Shown one piece after another: positions 1 through 5,470 of a stretch of DNA of 6,327 bases; the first letter of the stretch is position 1; the number at the start of each line of letters is the position of its first letter. The translations under genes were made by a program, and so were the position numbers. Source of the stretch: Actinomycetota bacterium. Lineage in GTDB: Bacteria; Actinomycetota; Thermoleophilia; Solirubrobacterales; Solirubrobacteraceae. The DNA lies in the NCBI GenBank assembly GCA_005883905.1, contig VAYD01000158.1, positions 1-6,327 on the forward strand, written 5' to 3'. The notes under the pieces were generated by a model, which was given only the letters and a program-made list of their open reading frames with translations, did no database searches and was not told the origin of the DNA.

Positions 1-268
1 TGATGAAGTTCTGCTCGGCGAGCAGCGCCTCCGCCTCGCTGGACACCGACACGAACTCGACCGATTCGAGCTCGTCGACCATCTCGTAGGCGCCACGCGT
101 GACCGGATTGCTGAAATGGCTCGCGACCCGCTTCTTGATCGACTTCGCCTTGCCGACGTAGATGACCTTGCCCTTCGCGTCACGGAACAGGTAGACACCA
201 GGGCCGTCGGGCAGCTTCTTGCGCTGCTCCGCGAGCCTGGTGCGGCGTCCTTCTGAGGTCGTGGCCAT
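1..268 (-). CDS. uvrC: UvrABC excinuclease subunit C, N-terminal part (truncated by window edge)
   Basis: This is the 5' end of uvrC, read on the minus strand from an ATG at 268-266; 89 codons are visible and the frame is open at the left edge. UvrC makes the incisions on either side of a lesion in nucleotide excision repair, after UvrA/UvrB load; the GIY-YIG domain seen here makes the 3' cut. The GIY-YIG signature is present as PGVYLF (about residues 23-28) and VIYVGKAK (35-42), followed by the conserved Arg47 in IKKRV and the acidic EALLAEQN segment with Glu85, the expected metal-binding residue. A short basic extension of about 18 residues precedes the LPDGPGVY start of the domain. The chosen ATG is preceded by GGAG only 3 bases upstream. 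Another stand-alone GIY-YIG protein is possible because the later UvrC domains lie outside the window, but the sequence is very UvrC-like. Confidence 0.93.
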   Translation of the reverse strand, partial: MATTSEGRRTRLAEQRKKLPDGPGVYLFRDAKGKVIYVGKAKSIKKRVASHFSNPVTRGAYEMVDELESVEFVSVSSEAEALLAEQNFI

Positions 269-275
269 CCACTCC

Positions 276-280
276 GAGGA
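276..280 (+). promoter_or_regulatory. Ribosome binding site of the threonine aldolase-family gene
   Basis: GAGGA lies 5 bases before the ATG at 286, close to ideal Shine-Dalgarno spacing, and supports that start. It implies a transcript with a leader, so the promoter of this gene should lie inside the first codons of the divergent uvrC. I could not identify that promoter. Confidence 0.6.
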
Positions 281-282
281 TA
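277..282 (-). promoter_or_regulatory. Candidate -10 box (TATCCT) for uvrC
   Basis: On the minus strand TATCCT ends 8 bases before the uvrC ATG. A -10 box here would start transcription within a base or two of the start codon, giving a leaderless or nearly leaderless mRNA. No convincing -35 box is seen. The element overlaps the ribosome-binding site of the divergent gene on the other strand. Confidence 0.4.
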
Positions 283-285
283 CGA

Positions 286-1308
286 ATGATCAACCTGTAC
301 TCCGACACGCAGACCCGGCCGAGCGACGCGATGCGCGTCGCGATGGCCGCCGCGGAGGTCGGCGACGAGCAGCGCCGCGAGGACCCGACGGTGGTCGCGC
401 TCGAGGAGCGCGTCGCCGAGCTGCTCGGCCAGGAGGCGGCGGTCTTCCTGCCGAGCGGGACCATGTGCAACGCGATCGCCGTGCGCCTTTACATCCGGCC
501 CGGCGGCGACCAGATGTTCCTCGGCGAGAACGCCCACCCGCTGCGCTTCGAGGCCGGGGGGCCGGCGGCGATCAGCGGCGCCGTGCTCACCGTGGTCCCG
601 GGCGCGGCCGGCATCTTCACCGCCGACGCGTTGCGCGGCGCGCTGGGCGCGGTGTCGCCGGGCGACCGCTACGCGCCGCGGCCGCGGCTGGTGTCGGTCG
701 AGCAGCCGACCAACGTCGGCGGCGGCCGCGTCTGGCCCGTGCAGCAGATCGTCGACGTGCTGGACGTGGCCGCGGAGCACGGCATGCACAGCCACCTCGA
801 CGGCGCGCGGCTGATGAACGCCGTCGTTGCAAGCGGCCTGTCCGCGAGCGCGTATGCAGAGCCGTTCGACACCGCCTGGATCGACTTCACCAAGGGCCTC
901 GGCGCGCCCGTCGGCGCCTGCCTCGCCGGCTCGGGCGACCTGATCGCCGAGGCCTGGCGCTACAAGCAGATGTGGGGCGGCGCGATGCGCCAGGCCGGCG
1001 TGATCGCGGCGGCGGGCCTGTATGCGCTCGACCACCACGTCGACCGACTCGCCGACGACCACGCCAACGCCCGCCGGCTCGCCGACGGTCTGGCGGCGAT
1101 CGACGGCATCGCGATCGACCCGGACTCGGTCGAGACCAACATCGTCGTCTTCGACGTCGCCGACGCGCCGGCGTTCTGCGCCGCGCTCGAGGCCGAAGGC
1201 GTGCTGATGGGGCCGCTCGGCGCCGACCGCGTCCGCGCGGTCACCCATCTCGACGTCGATGCCGACGGGATCGAGCGCGCGCTGGCGGCCGCCGCGTGCG
1301 CCGTCTAA
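286..1308 (+). CDS. Threonine aldolase-family PLP enzyme (low-specificity L-threonine aldolase-like)
   Basis: A 340-residue fold-type I PLP enzyme of the beta-eliminating lyase/threonine aldolase family, which cleaves beta-hydroxy-alpha-amino acids such as L-threonine or L-allo-threonine to glycine and an aldehyde in the cytoplasm. Visible landmarks: SDTQTRP (6-12), VGDEQRREDPTV (25-36), LPSGTMCN (55-62), His84 in ENAHPLRFEAGG, DGAR (172-175) with the Asp that pairs with the PLP ring nitrogen, the Schiff-base Lys203 in FTKGLGAPVG, Lys227 and GGAMRQAG (231-238), and Arg317 in RVRAVTHLDV, the expected carboxylate-binding Arg. Length is normal for the family. Two usually conserved spots differ from E. 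coli LtaE: Tyr30 is Arg, and the ENTHN histidine is Thr142 in EQPTN. The real substrate may therefore not be threonine. The start is supported by GAGGA 5 bases upstream. The gene is divergent from uvrC with a 17 bp gap; no pathway partner is adjacent. The family call is firm, the substrate is not. Confidence 0.92.
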   Translation: MINLYSDTQTRPSDAMRVAMAAAEVGDEQRREDPTVVALEERVAELLGQEAAVFLPSGTMCNAIAVRLYIRPGGDQMFLGENAHPLRFEAGGPAAISGAVLTVVPGAAGIFTADALRGALGAVSPGDRYAPRPRLVSVEQPTNVGGGRVWPVQQIVDVLDVAAEHGMHSHLDGARLMNAVVASGLSASAYAEPFDTAWIDFTKGLGAPVGACLAGSGDLIAEAWRYKQMWGGAMRQAGVIAAAGLYALDHHVDRLADDHANARRLADGLAAIDGIAIDPDSVETNIVVFDVADAPAFCAALEAEGVLMGPLGADRVRAVTHLDVDADGIERALAAAACAV

Positions 1309-1347
1309 GCGCGCAGACTTGAGGGTCGGGACCCGCGGTCGGACAGG

Positions 1348-1353
1348 TAGCCT
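1348..1353 (+). promoter_or_regulatory. Candidate leaderless -10 box (TAGCCT) for the Mo oxidoreductase
   Basis: TAGCCT matches the TANNNT form of actinobacterial -10 boxes and is followed by exactly 6 bases before the ATG at 1360. That places it at -12 to -7 if transcription starts at the A of ATG. No good Shine-Dalgarno sequence precedes this start (only a weak AGG inside the same stretch), which fits leaderless translation. A TTGAGG at 1319-1324 resembles a -35 box, but its 23-base spacer is too long, so I do not pair them. Confidence 0.5.
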
Positions 1354-1359
1354 CCCGGC

Positions 1360-3546
1360 ATGGCCGTCGCTCATCGAACCTGTCCCTTCTGCGAGGCCAC
1401 GTGCGGCCTGGAGGTCGAGTACTCGAACGGCCGCGTGACGAAGGTCCGCGGCGACGCCGACGACGTCTTCTCCAAGGGCTTCATCTGCCCCAAGGGCGTG
1501 TCGCTCATGGAGCTCCACGACGACCCGGATCGGCTGCGCACGCCGATGATCCGGACCGAGGACGGCGCGTTCCGGGAGGCGTCCTGGGAGGAGGCGCTCG
1601 CGCTGATCGCGGAGAAGCTGCCGCCGCTGCTGGAGGCGCACGGGCGCGACGCCTGCGCGGTGTACCTCGGCAACCCGTCCGCACACAGCCTCGCCGCCTC
1701 GCTCTACGGCCGGCCGCTGCTGAAAGCCATCGGGACGAAGAACGTCTACTCCGCGTCGACCGTCGACCAGTACCCCAAGCAGATGGCGTCCGCGCTGATG
1801 TTCGGTACGGCGACGAGCGTGCCGGTCCCCGACCTCGACCGGACCGACTTCCTGCTGATCCTGGGCGCCAACCCGCTCGCCTCCAACGGCTCGCTGATGA
1901 CGGCGCCCGACGTCCGCTGCCGCCTGCGGGCGATCCGCGCGCGCGGTGGCAAGATCGTCGTGGTCGACCCGCGCCGCACGCGCACCGCCAAGGAGGCCGA
2001 CGAGCACCTGTTCATTCGCCCGGGTACGGACGCGCTGCTGCTGTTCGCGCTCGCCAACGTCATCTTCGAGGAGGGGCTCGCGACGCCGGTCGACCACCTT
2101 GCCGGCCTCGACGAGGTCCACGAGCTGGCGCGCGCCTTCACTCCCGACGCCGTCGCGGGCGCCACCGGGATCGACGCCGCGGCGATCCGGCGGCTCGCGC
2201 GCGAGCTCGCGGGCGCGCCCGCTGCCGCCGTCTACGGGCGCATCGGCACGACGACGCAGCTCTTCGGCACGACGGCCTCGTGGCTGGTGGACGTGCTCAA
2301 CGCGATCACCGGCAACCTCGACCGCCCGGGCGGCGCGATGTTCACGCGCGCGGCGGCCGGGCAGGCGAACACCCGCGGCGAGGGTGGCAGCGGCCGCGGC
2401 GTGACGTTCGGGCGCTGGAGCTCGCGCGTGCGCGGCCTGGGCGAGATCTTCGGCGAGCTGCCCGTCGCCACGCTCGGCGACGAGATCGAGACGCCCGGCG
2501 AGGGCCAGGTCCGCGCGCTCATCACGATCGCCGGCAACCCCGTCGTGTCGACGCCGAACGCCGGGCGACTCGACGCCGCGCTGGCGTCGCTCGACTTCAT
2601 GGTCAGCGTCGACATCTACGTCAACGAGACCACGCGCCACGCGGACGTCATCCTGCCGGCGCCGTCGCCGGTCGAGAAGCCGCACTACGACCTCGCGCTC
2701 TACATGTTCGCGGTGCGCAACGTGGCGAACTACTCGCCGCCGCTGATGGATCCGCCCGACGGGATGCTGCACGAGTGGGAGACGCTGCTGGCGCTGACCG
2801 CGATAGTCGCCGGGCAGGGACCCGATGCGGACCTCGAGGCGCTGGACGACCTGATCGCCGCGGAGGTCGGCCGGCTCAATGGCGTCGAGCCGGACGCAGC
2901 GCTGCGCGGGCCCGAGCGCCTCCTCGACATGATGCTGCGCGCCGGGCCGTACAAGCTGACCCTCGCCGACCTGAAGGCAGCGCCGCACGGGATCGATCTG
3001 GGGCCGCTCGAGCCTCGGCTCCCCGAGGCGCTGCGCACGCCGAGCGGGCTGGTCGAGCTGGCGCCGGCGCAGATCGTCGCCGACGTCCCGCGCCTGCAGG
3101 CCGCGATGGCCGAGCACGTCAACGGCGGCATGGTCCTGGTCGGCCGCCGCGACCTGCGGTCGAACAACTCGTGGATGCACAACCTGCCGCTGCTGGTCAG
3201 CGGGCCGGAGCGCTGCACCGCGTGGCTGCATCCCGACGACGTCGCCCGCTTCGGCCTGGTCGCCGGCGACCTCGTGAGCGTCAGCTCGCGCACCGGCGCG
3301 ATCGAGCTGCCCTTCGAGATGACCGAGGACGTGATGCCCGGCGTCGTCTCGATTCCGCACGGATGGGGCCACGCGGTCGGCGGGGTCCGGCTGCGCGTCG
3401 CGGCCGATCACGCGGGCGCGAACTCGAACGTGCTGGCCGACGAGTTGCTTTTGGACCCGGTCTCCGGCAATGCGGTCCTCAACGGGATCCCGGTCGAGGT
3501 GGCGGCAGTGCGCCAACCTGCAGCCATGGCTCAATCCAGGTTCTGA
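1360..3546 (+). CDS. Molybdopterin (bis-MGD) oxidoreductase with N-terminal 4Fe-4S cluster, formate dehydrogenase-like
   Basis: A 728-residue Mo/W-bis-PGD enzyme of the DMSO reductase superfamily, close in length to E. coli FdhF (715). The N-terminus carries Cys8, Cys11, Cys15 and Cys43 (C-x2-C-x3-C-x27-C) for one 4Fe-4S cluster, followed by the conserved Lys45 of CPKG. The cofactor-binding body shows ILGANPLASNGSLM (167-180), VVDPRRTRTAKEAD (201-214), ITGNLDRPGG (317-326) and HADVILPAPSPVEK (427-440). The C-terminal pterin-binding barrel runs from about LVGRRDLRSNNSW (593-605) through LHPDDVARFGL (623-633), PHGWGH (666-671) and LDPVSGNAVLNG (698-709). No Tat or Sec signal is present, so it should be cytoplasmic. 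The usual ligand position (Sec140 in FdhF) falls in SASTVDQYPK (131-140), which has no Cys or Sec; the remaining cysteines (99, 187, 619) are elsewhere. No electron-transfer subunit, fdhD or cofactor gene is adjacent, so neither substrate nor redox partner can be named. The ATG is supported by the CPFC motif only 7 residues in. Confidence 0.92.
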   Translation: MAVAHRTCPFCEATCGLEVEYSNGRVTKVRGDADDVFSKGFICPKGVSLMELHDDPDRLRTPMIRTEDGAFREASWEEALALIAEKLPPLLEAHGRDACAVYLGNPSAHSLAASLYGRPLLKAIGTKNVYSASTVDQYPKQMASALMFGTATSVPVPDLDRTDFLLILGANPLASNGSLMTAPDVRCRLRAIRARGGKIVVVDPRRTRTAKEADEHLFIRPGTDALLLFALANVIFEEGLATPVDHLAGLDEVHELARAFTPDAVAGATGIDAAAIRRLARELAGAPAAAVYGRIGTTTQLFGTTASWLVDVLNAITGNLDRPGGAMFTRAAAGQANTRGEGGSGRGVTFGRWSSRVRGLGEIFGELPVATLGDEIETPGEGQVRALITIAGNPVVSTPNAGRLDAALASLDFMVSVDIYVNETTRHADVILPAPSPVEKPHYDLALYMFAVRNVANYSPPLMDPPDGMLHEWETLLALTAIVAGQGPDADLEALDDLIAAEVGRLNGVEPDAALRGPERLLDMMLRAGPYKLTLADLKAAPHGIDLGPLEPRLPEALRTPSGLVELAPAQIVADVPRLQAAMAEHVNGGMVLVGRRDLRSNNSWMHNLPLLVSGPERCTAWLHPDDVARFGLVAGDLVSVSSRTGAIELPFEMTEDVMPGVVSIPHGWGHAVGGVRLRVAADHAGANSNVLADELLLDPVSGNAVLNGIPVEVAAVRQPAAMAQSRF

Positions 3547-3563
3547 TGAGTCGCGCGGGCGGG

Positions 3564-3569
3564 TATCTA
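3564..3569 (+). promoter_or_regulatory. Possible -10 box (TATCTA) for the sialidase-like gene
   Basis: TATCTA sits 7 bases before the ATG at 3577 in the 30 bp gap after the Mo oxidoreductase. Its position resembles that of the boxes before the other starts, but its last base is A rather than T, so it is a weaker match. There is no Shine-Dalgarno sequence just before this ATG, which again suggests leaderless translation. Read-through from the upstream gene is an alternative. Confidence 0.3.
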
Positions 3570-3576
3570 CGCGCCC

Positions 3577-5064
3577 ATGAGGATCCTCACATGCTGGCAG
3601 CCGCGTGCCGTCGCGCTTGCTGCCGTCCTCGCCGCGGCCGCCGCCGCCCCGGCGAGCGCGAACGTCCCGGTGACACAGGTCAGCGCGGACCCGTTCTCGA
3701 ACAACACGAGCCAGCACGCCACCGAGCTGGAGCCGGACACGTTCGCGAACGGCGGTGGCACGCTGATCTCGACCTTCCAGGTCGGGCGCTTCTTCAACGG
3801 CGGTGCGTCCGACATCGGCTGGGCTCGCCGCGACTCCCTCGGGAACTGGACCTCGGGCTTCCTGCCCGGCATGACCCAGCAGACCGATCCGGCGAACAAC
3901 ACGTACGAGCGCGTCAGCGATCCGTCGGTCGCCTACGACGCACAAGATGGTGTCTGGCTGATCTCGTCGATTCCGCTCAAGCCCGGGACGCTCCAGGTCC
4001 CGACGGTCTTCATCAACAGGTCGACGGACGACGGGCAGACTTGGTCCAACCCGATCTCGATGCCGCCGCCTGCGGTCTCGCCGAAGAAGCTGGACCTCGA
4101 CAAGAACTGGACGGCCTGTGACAACACGCCGACCAGCCCGCACTACGGCAACTGCTACACGGAGTTCGACAACTTCGGCGAGGGCGACCTCGAGTACATG
4201 AGCACGTCCACCGACGGCGGCGTCACGTGGAGCACCCCGGCGTCGACGGCGGGCAACGACAAGGGCCTCGGCGGGCAGCCGCTCGTCCAGCCCAACGGCA
4301 ACGTGATCGTCCCCTTCGAGAGCCTGAACGGCAAGATCGCGGCGTTCAAGTCGACCGACGGCGGCGCCACGTGGAGCAAGGCCGTGACCATCGGCTCCGC
4401 TCAGTCGCACGGGAACTCGGGCGGCCTGCGGACGAGCCCGCTGCCGACCGCCGAGATCGATGGCGCAGGCAACGTCTATGTGGCCTGGCAGGACTGCCGC
4501 TTCCGCAAGAGCTGCTCGTCGAACGACATCGTGTTCAGCAAGTCGAGCAACGGCGTGAGCTGGAGCCCCGTGGCCCGGATCCCAATCGACTCCGTCACCA
4601 GCGGCGCCGATCACTTCATCCCGGGCCTCGCGGTCAACACCGCGACGTCGGGCTCATCGGCCGACCTCGCGCTGACCTACTACTTCTACCCCGACGCCGC
4701 CTGCACGCCGTCCACGTGCGTGCTCCAGGCGGGCACGATCTCGTCGCCGGACGGCGGCGCGAACTGGGGCGGAACGGACACGGTCGGGCCGTCGATGACG
4801 CTTGACAAGATCGCGGCGACGTCGCAGGGCCGGATGGTCGGCGACTACATCTCGACGTCGTTCCTCCAGAGCGGCGCCTACGAGACCACGGTCGCCATCG
4901 GCAAGGCGCCGACCGGCGGGCGGGCGTTCGACGAGGGCATGTACGCCCCGACGACTCCGCTCACCGTGGCGACGAGTGGGCTGACCCCGGCGCAGACCAG
5001 CGGGGCGCACCAGTTCACCGGCCAGGGCACCGGCGAGACCCACCACGCGCTGCGTAACGACTAG
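3577..5064 (+). CDS. Secreted sialidase-like beta-propeller protein with Asp-box (BNR) repeats
   Basis: A 495-residue protein with a clear Sec signal peptide: Arg10, then an Ala/Leu-rich core (about 11-24) and a probable cut after PASA (Ala28, before NVPV). There is no lipobox, so it should be released or wall-associated. The mature part looks like a sialidase-type propeller. Asp boxes of the S-x-D-x-G-x-T-W type occur at STDDGQTW (149-156), STDGGVTW (211-218), STDGGATW (259-266) and SPDGGANW (390-397), with degenerate copies at RDSLGNW (85-91) and KSSNGVSW (322-329). Spacing of about 50-65 residues fits propeller blades. All six mature cysteines form three close pairs (181/193, 307/313, 376/381), likely local disulfides outside the cell. 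MVGDYISTSF (420-429) looks like a conserved closing segment. I cannot identify a sialidase arginine triad or nucleophile, so glycosidase activity is unproven; glycan binding or another propeller function is possible. There is no attached carbohydrate-binding domain or anchor. Confidence 0.85.
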   Translation: MRILTCWQPRAVALAAVLAAAAAAPASANVPVTQVSADPFSNNTSQHATELEPDTFANGGGTLISTFQVGRFFNGGASDIGWARRDSLGNWTSGFLPGMTQQTDPANNTYERVSDPSVAYDAQDGVWLISSIPLKPGTLQVPTVFINRSTDDGQTWSNPISMPPPAVSPKKLDLDKNWTACDNTPTSPHYGNCYTEFDNFGEGDLEYMSTSTDGGVTWSTPASTAGNDKGLGGQPLVQPNGNVIVPFESLNGKIAAFKSTDGGATWSKAVTIGSAQSHGNSGGLRTSPLPTAEIDGAGNVYVAWQDCRFRKSCSSNDIVFSKSSNGVSWSPVARIPIDSVTSGADHFIPGLAVNTATSGSSADLALTYYFYPDAACTPSTCVLQAGTISSPDGGANWGGTDTVGPSMTLDKIAATSQGRMVGDYISTSFLQSGAYETTVAIGKAPTGGRAFDEGMYAPTTPLTVATSGLTPAQTSGAHQFTGQGTGETHHALRND

Positions 5065-5077
5065 CGACTGACACCGG

Positions 5078-5107
5078 CGCGCCGCCCGTCCTCGGGCGGG
5101 CGGCGCG
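5078..5107 (+). terminator. GC-rich hairpin after the sialidase-like gene, probable terminator
   Basis: It starts 14 bases after the stop codon at 5062-5064. Bases 5078-5088 pair perfectly with 5097-5107 (11 bp, all G-C), and the top can close further with a T-G and a C-G pair to leave a CTCG loop. No T-run follows, so this would be a U-tract-less terminator as often proposed in high-GC actinobacteria, or a 3'-end stabilising hairpin. Confidence 0.6.
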
Positions 5108-5133
5108 GCCGCGTGCGATCGACCGACCACTAC

Positions 5134-5174
5134 TGGGCCCCCTCAACCGCAATAGTTCCGGTTGGCAGGGCCCA
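5134..5174. other. Long imperfect hairpin between convergent genes (bidirectional terminator or palindromic repeat unit)
   Basis: TGGGCCC (5134-5140) pairs with GGGCCCA (5168-5174). After a two-base mismatch, TCAACCG (5143-5149) pairs with CGGTTGG (5159-5165) through one T-G wobble, leaving a 9-base loop CAATAGTTC. It is separate from the terminator-like hairpin upstream and about 47 bases beyond the end of the convergent small gene, so it could terminate that gene on the minus strand. No T-run follows on either side. The A/T-containing loop stands out in this GC-rich sequence. Apart from the two hairpins I see nothing in the 156 bp gap 5065-5220. Confidence 0.5.
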
Positions 5175-5220
5175 CGCGTTGGCCGCTCGGCGGACCGGGG
5201 GTTCGCCTCATCGCCCGCGC

Positions 5221-5457
5221 TCAGACGTAGCCCTGGTCGTCGGGCTCGGCGAGCGTGTAGGCGCTGCTCGCGAGCTCGCGGCGCTCCGCCTCGGCCTCCT
5301 CCGGCGTCTGATCGGGCCAGTGGCCGTGCTCGTCGTAGAAGGCGCGGGCGGCGTCCTCGGCGCCGCGCGGGTCAGCGAACTGCCGCAGGGTGCGGAAGAT
5401 GAAGTAGAAGCCCACGACGCCGATGGCGAGGATCAGGTACTCGAAGACGTCGGACAC
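5221..5457 (-). CDS. Small single-pass membrane protein of unknown function
   Basis: A 78-residue protein that I do not recognise. Residues 6-21 (EYLILAIGVVGFYFIF) form one hydrophobic segment near the N-terminus, followed by Arg22 and Arg25, so the rest should lie in the cytoplasm by the positive-inside rule. The tail is charged and helix-prone: a DPRGAEDAARAFYDEHG stretch (29-45), then HWPDQTPEEAEAERRE (46-61). There are no cysteines and no known catalytic motif. The GTG start at 5457-5455 is chosen because it places the hydrophobic segment at the N-terminus and lies 6 bases after a TACCCT box. It starts 13 bp after the end of the M15/transglycosylase gene on the same strand, so co-transcription with it is possible, but the box suggests its own promoter. 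Normal codon use and a clean membrane/tail layout argue that it is real. Confidence 0.7.
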   Translation of the reverse strand: MSDVFEYLILAIGVVGFYFIFRTLRQFADPRGAEDAARAFYDEHGHWPDQTPEEAEAERRELASSAYTLAEPDDQGYV

Positions 5458-5463
5458 GCCTTC

Positions 5464-5469
5464 AGGGTA
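5464..5469 (-). promoter_or_regulatory. Candidate leaderless -10 box (TACCCT) for the small membrane protein gene
   Basis: On the minus strand TACCCT is followed by 6 bases and then the GTG start at 5457, the same geometry as the TAGCCT box before the Mo oxidoreductase. It lies in the 13 bp gap after the upstream stop codon. GAAGG between box and start is only one base from GTG, too close to act as a normal ribosome binding site. No clear -35 box is seen. Confidence 0.5.
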
Positions 5470-5470
5470 G

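Noticed and set aside
219..1322. A 367-codon plus-strand frame covering the aldolase-like gene
   Set aside because: The product is Arg-rich without motifs, while the overlapping frame from 286 encodes a complete PLP enzyme.
1324..1342. Direct repeat GGTCGG (1324-1329 and 1337-1342) upstream of the Mo oxidoreductase as an operator
   Set aside because: Six-base G/C-rich repeats are common by chance here, and nothing else supports a regulator site.
3557..3576. GGGCG/CGCCC inverted repeat around the candidate promoter before the sialidase-like gene
   Set aside because: Only 5 bp of stem with a 10-base loop in very GC-rich DNA; not enough to call an operator or terminator.
1401..4121. A 906-codon open frame on the plus strand crossing the Mo oxidoreductase and the sialidase-like gene
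   Set aside because: Its product is Arg/Ala/Gly-rich low-complexity sequence with no domain, and it overlaps two well-supported genes in another frame. Long spurious frames are expected at this GC content.
4576..4584. RIP tripeptide (ARIPID) in the sialidase-like protein as the sialidase F/YRIP motif
   Set aside because: It lies around residue 334, deep in the protein, while the sialidase motif is N-terminal to the first Asp box and has an aromatic residue before RIP. Probably chance.
4654..5130. A 158-codon minus-strand frame antisense to the sialidase-like gene
   Set aside because: It is Arg/Ala-rich without motifs and runs through the terminator hairpin; it is a shadow of the real gene.
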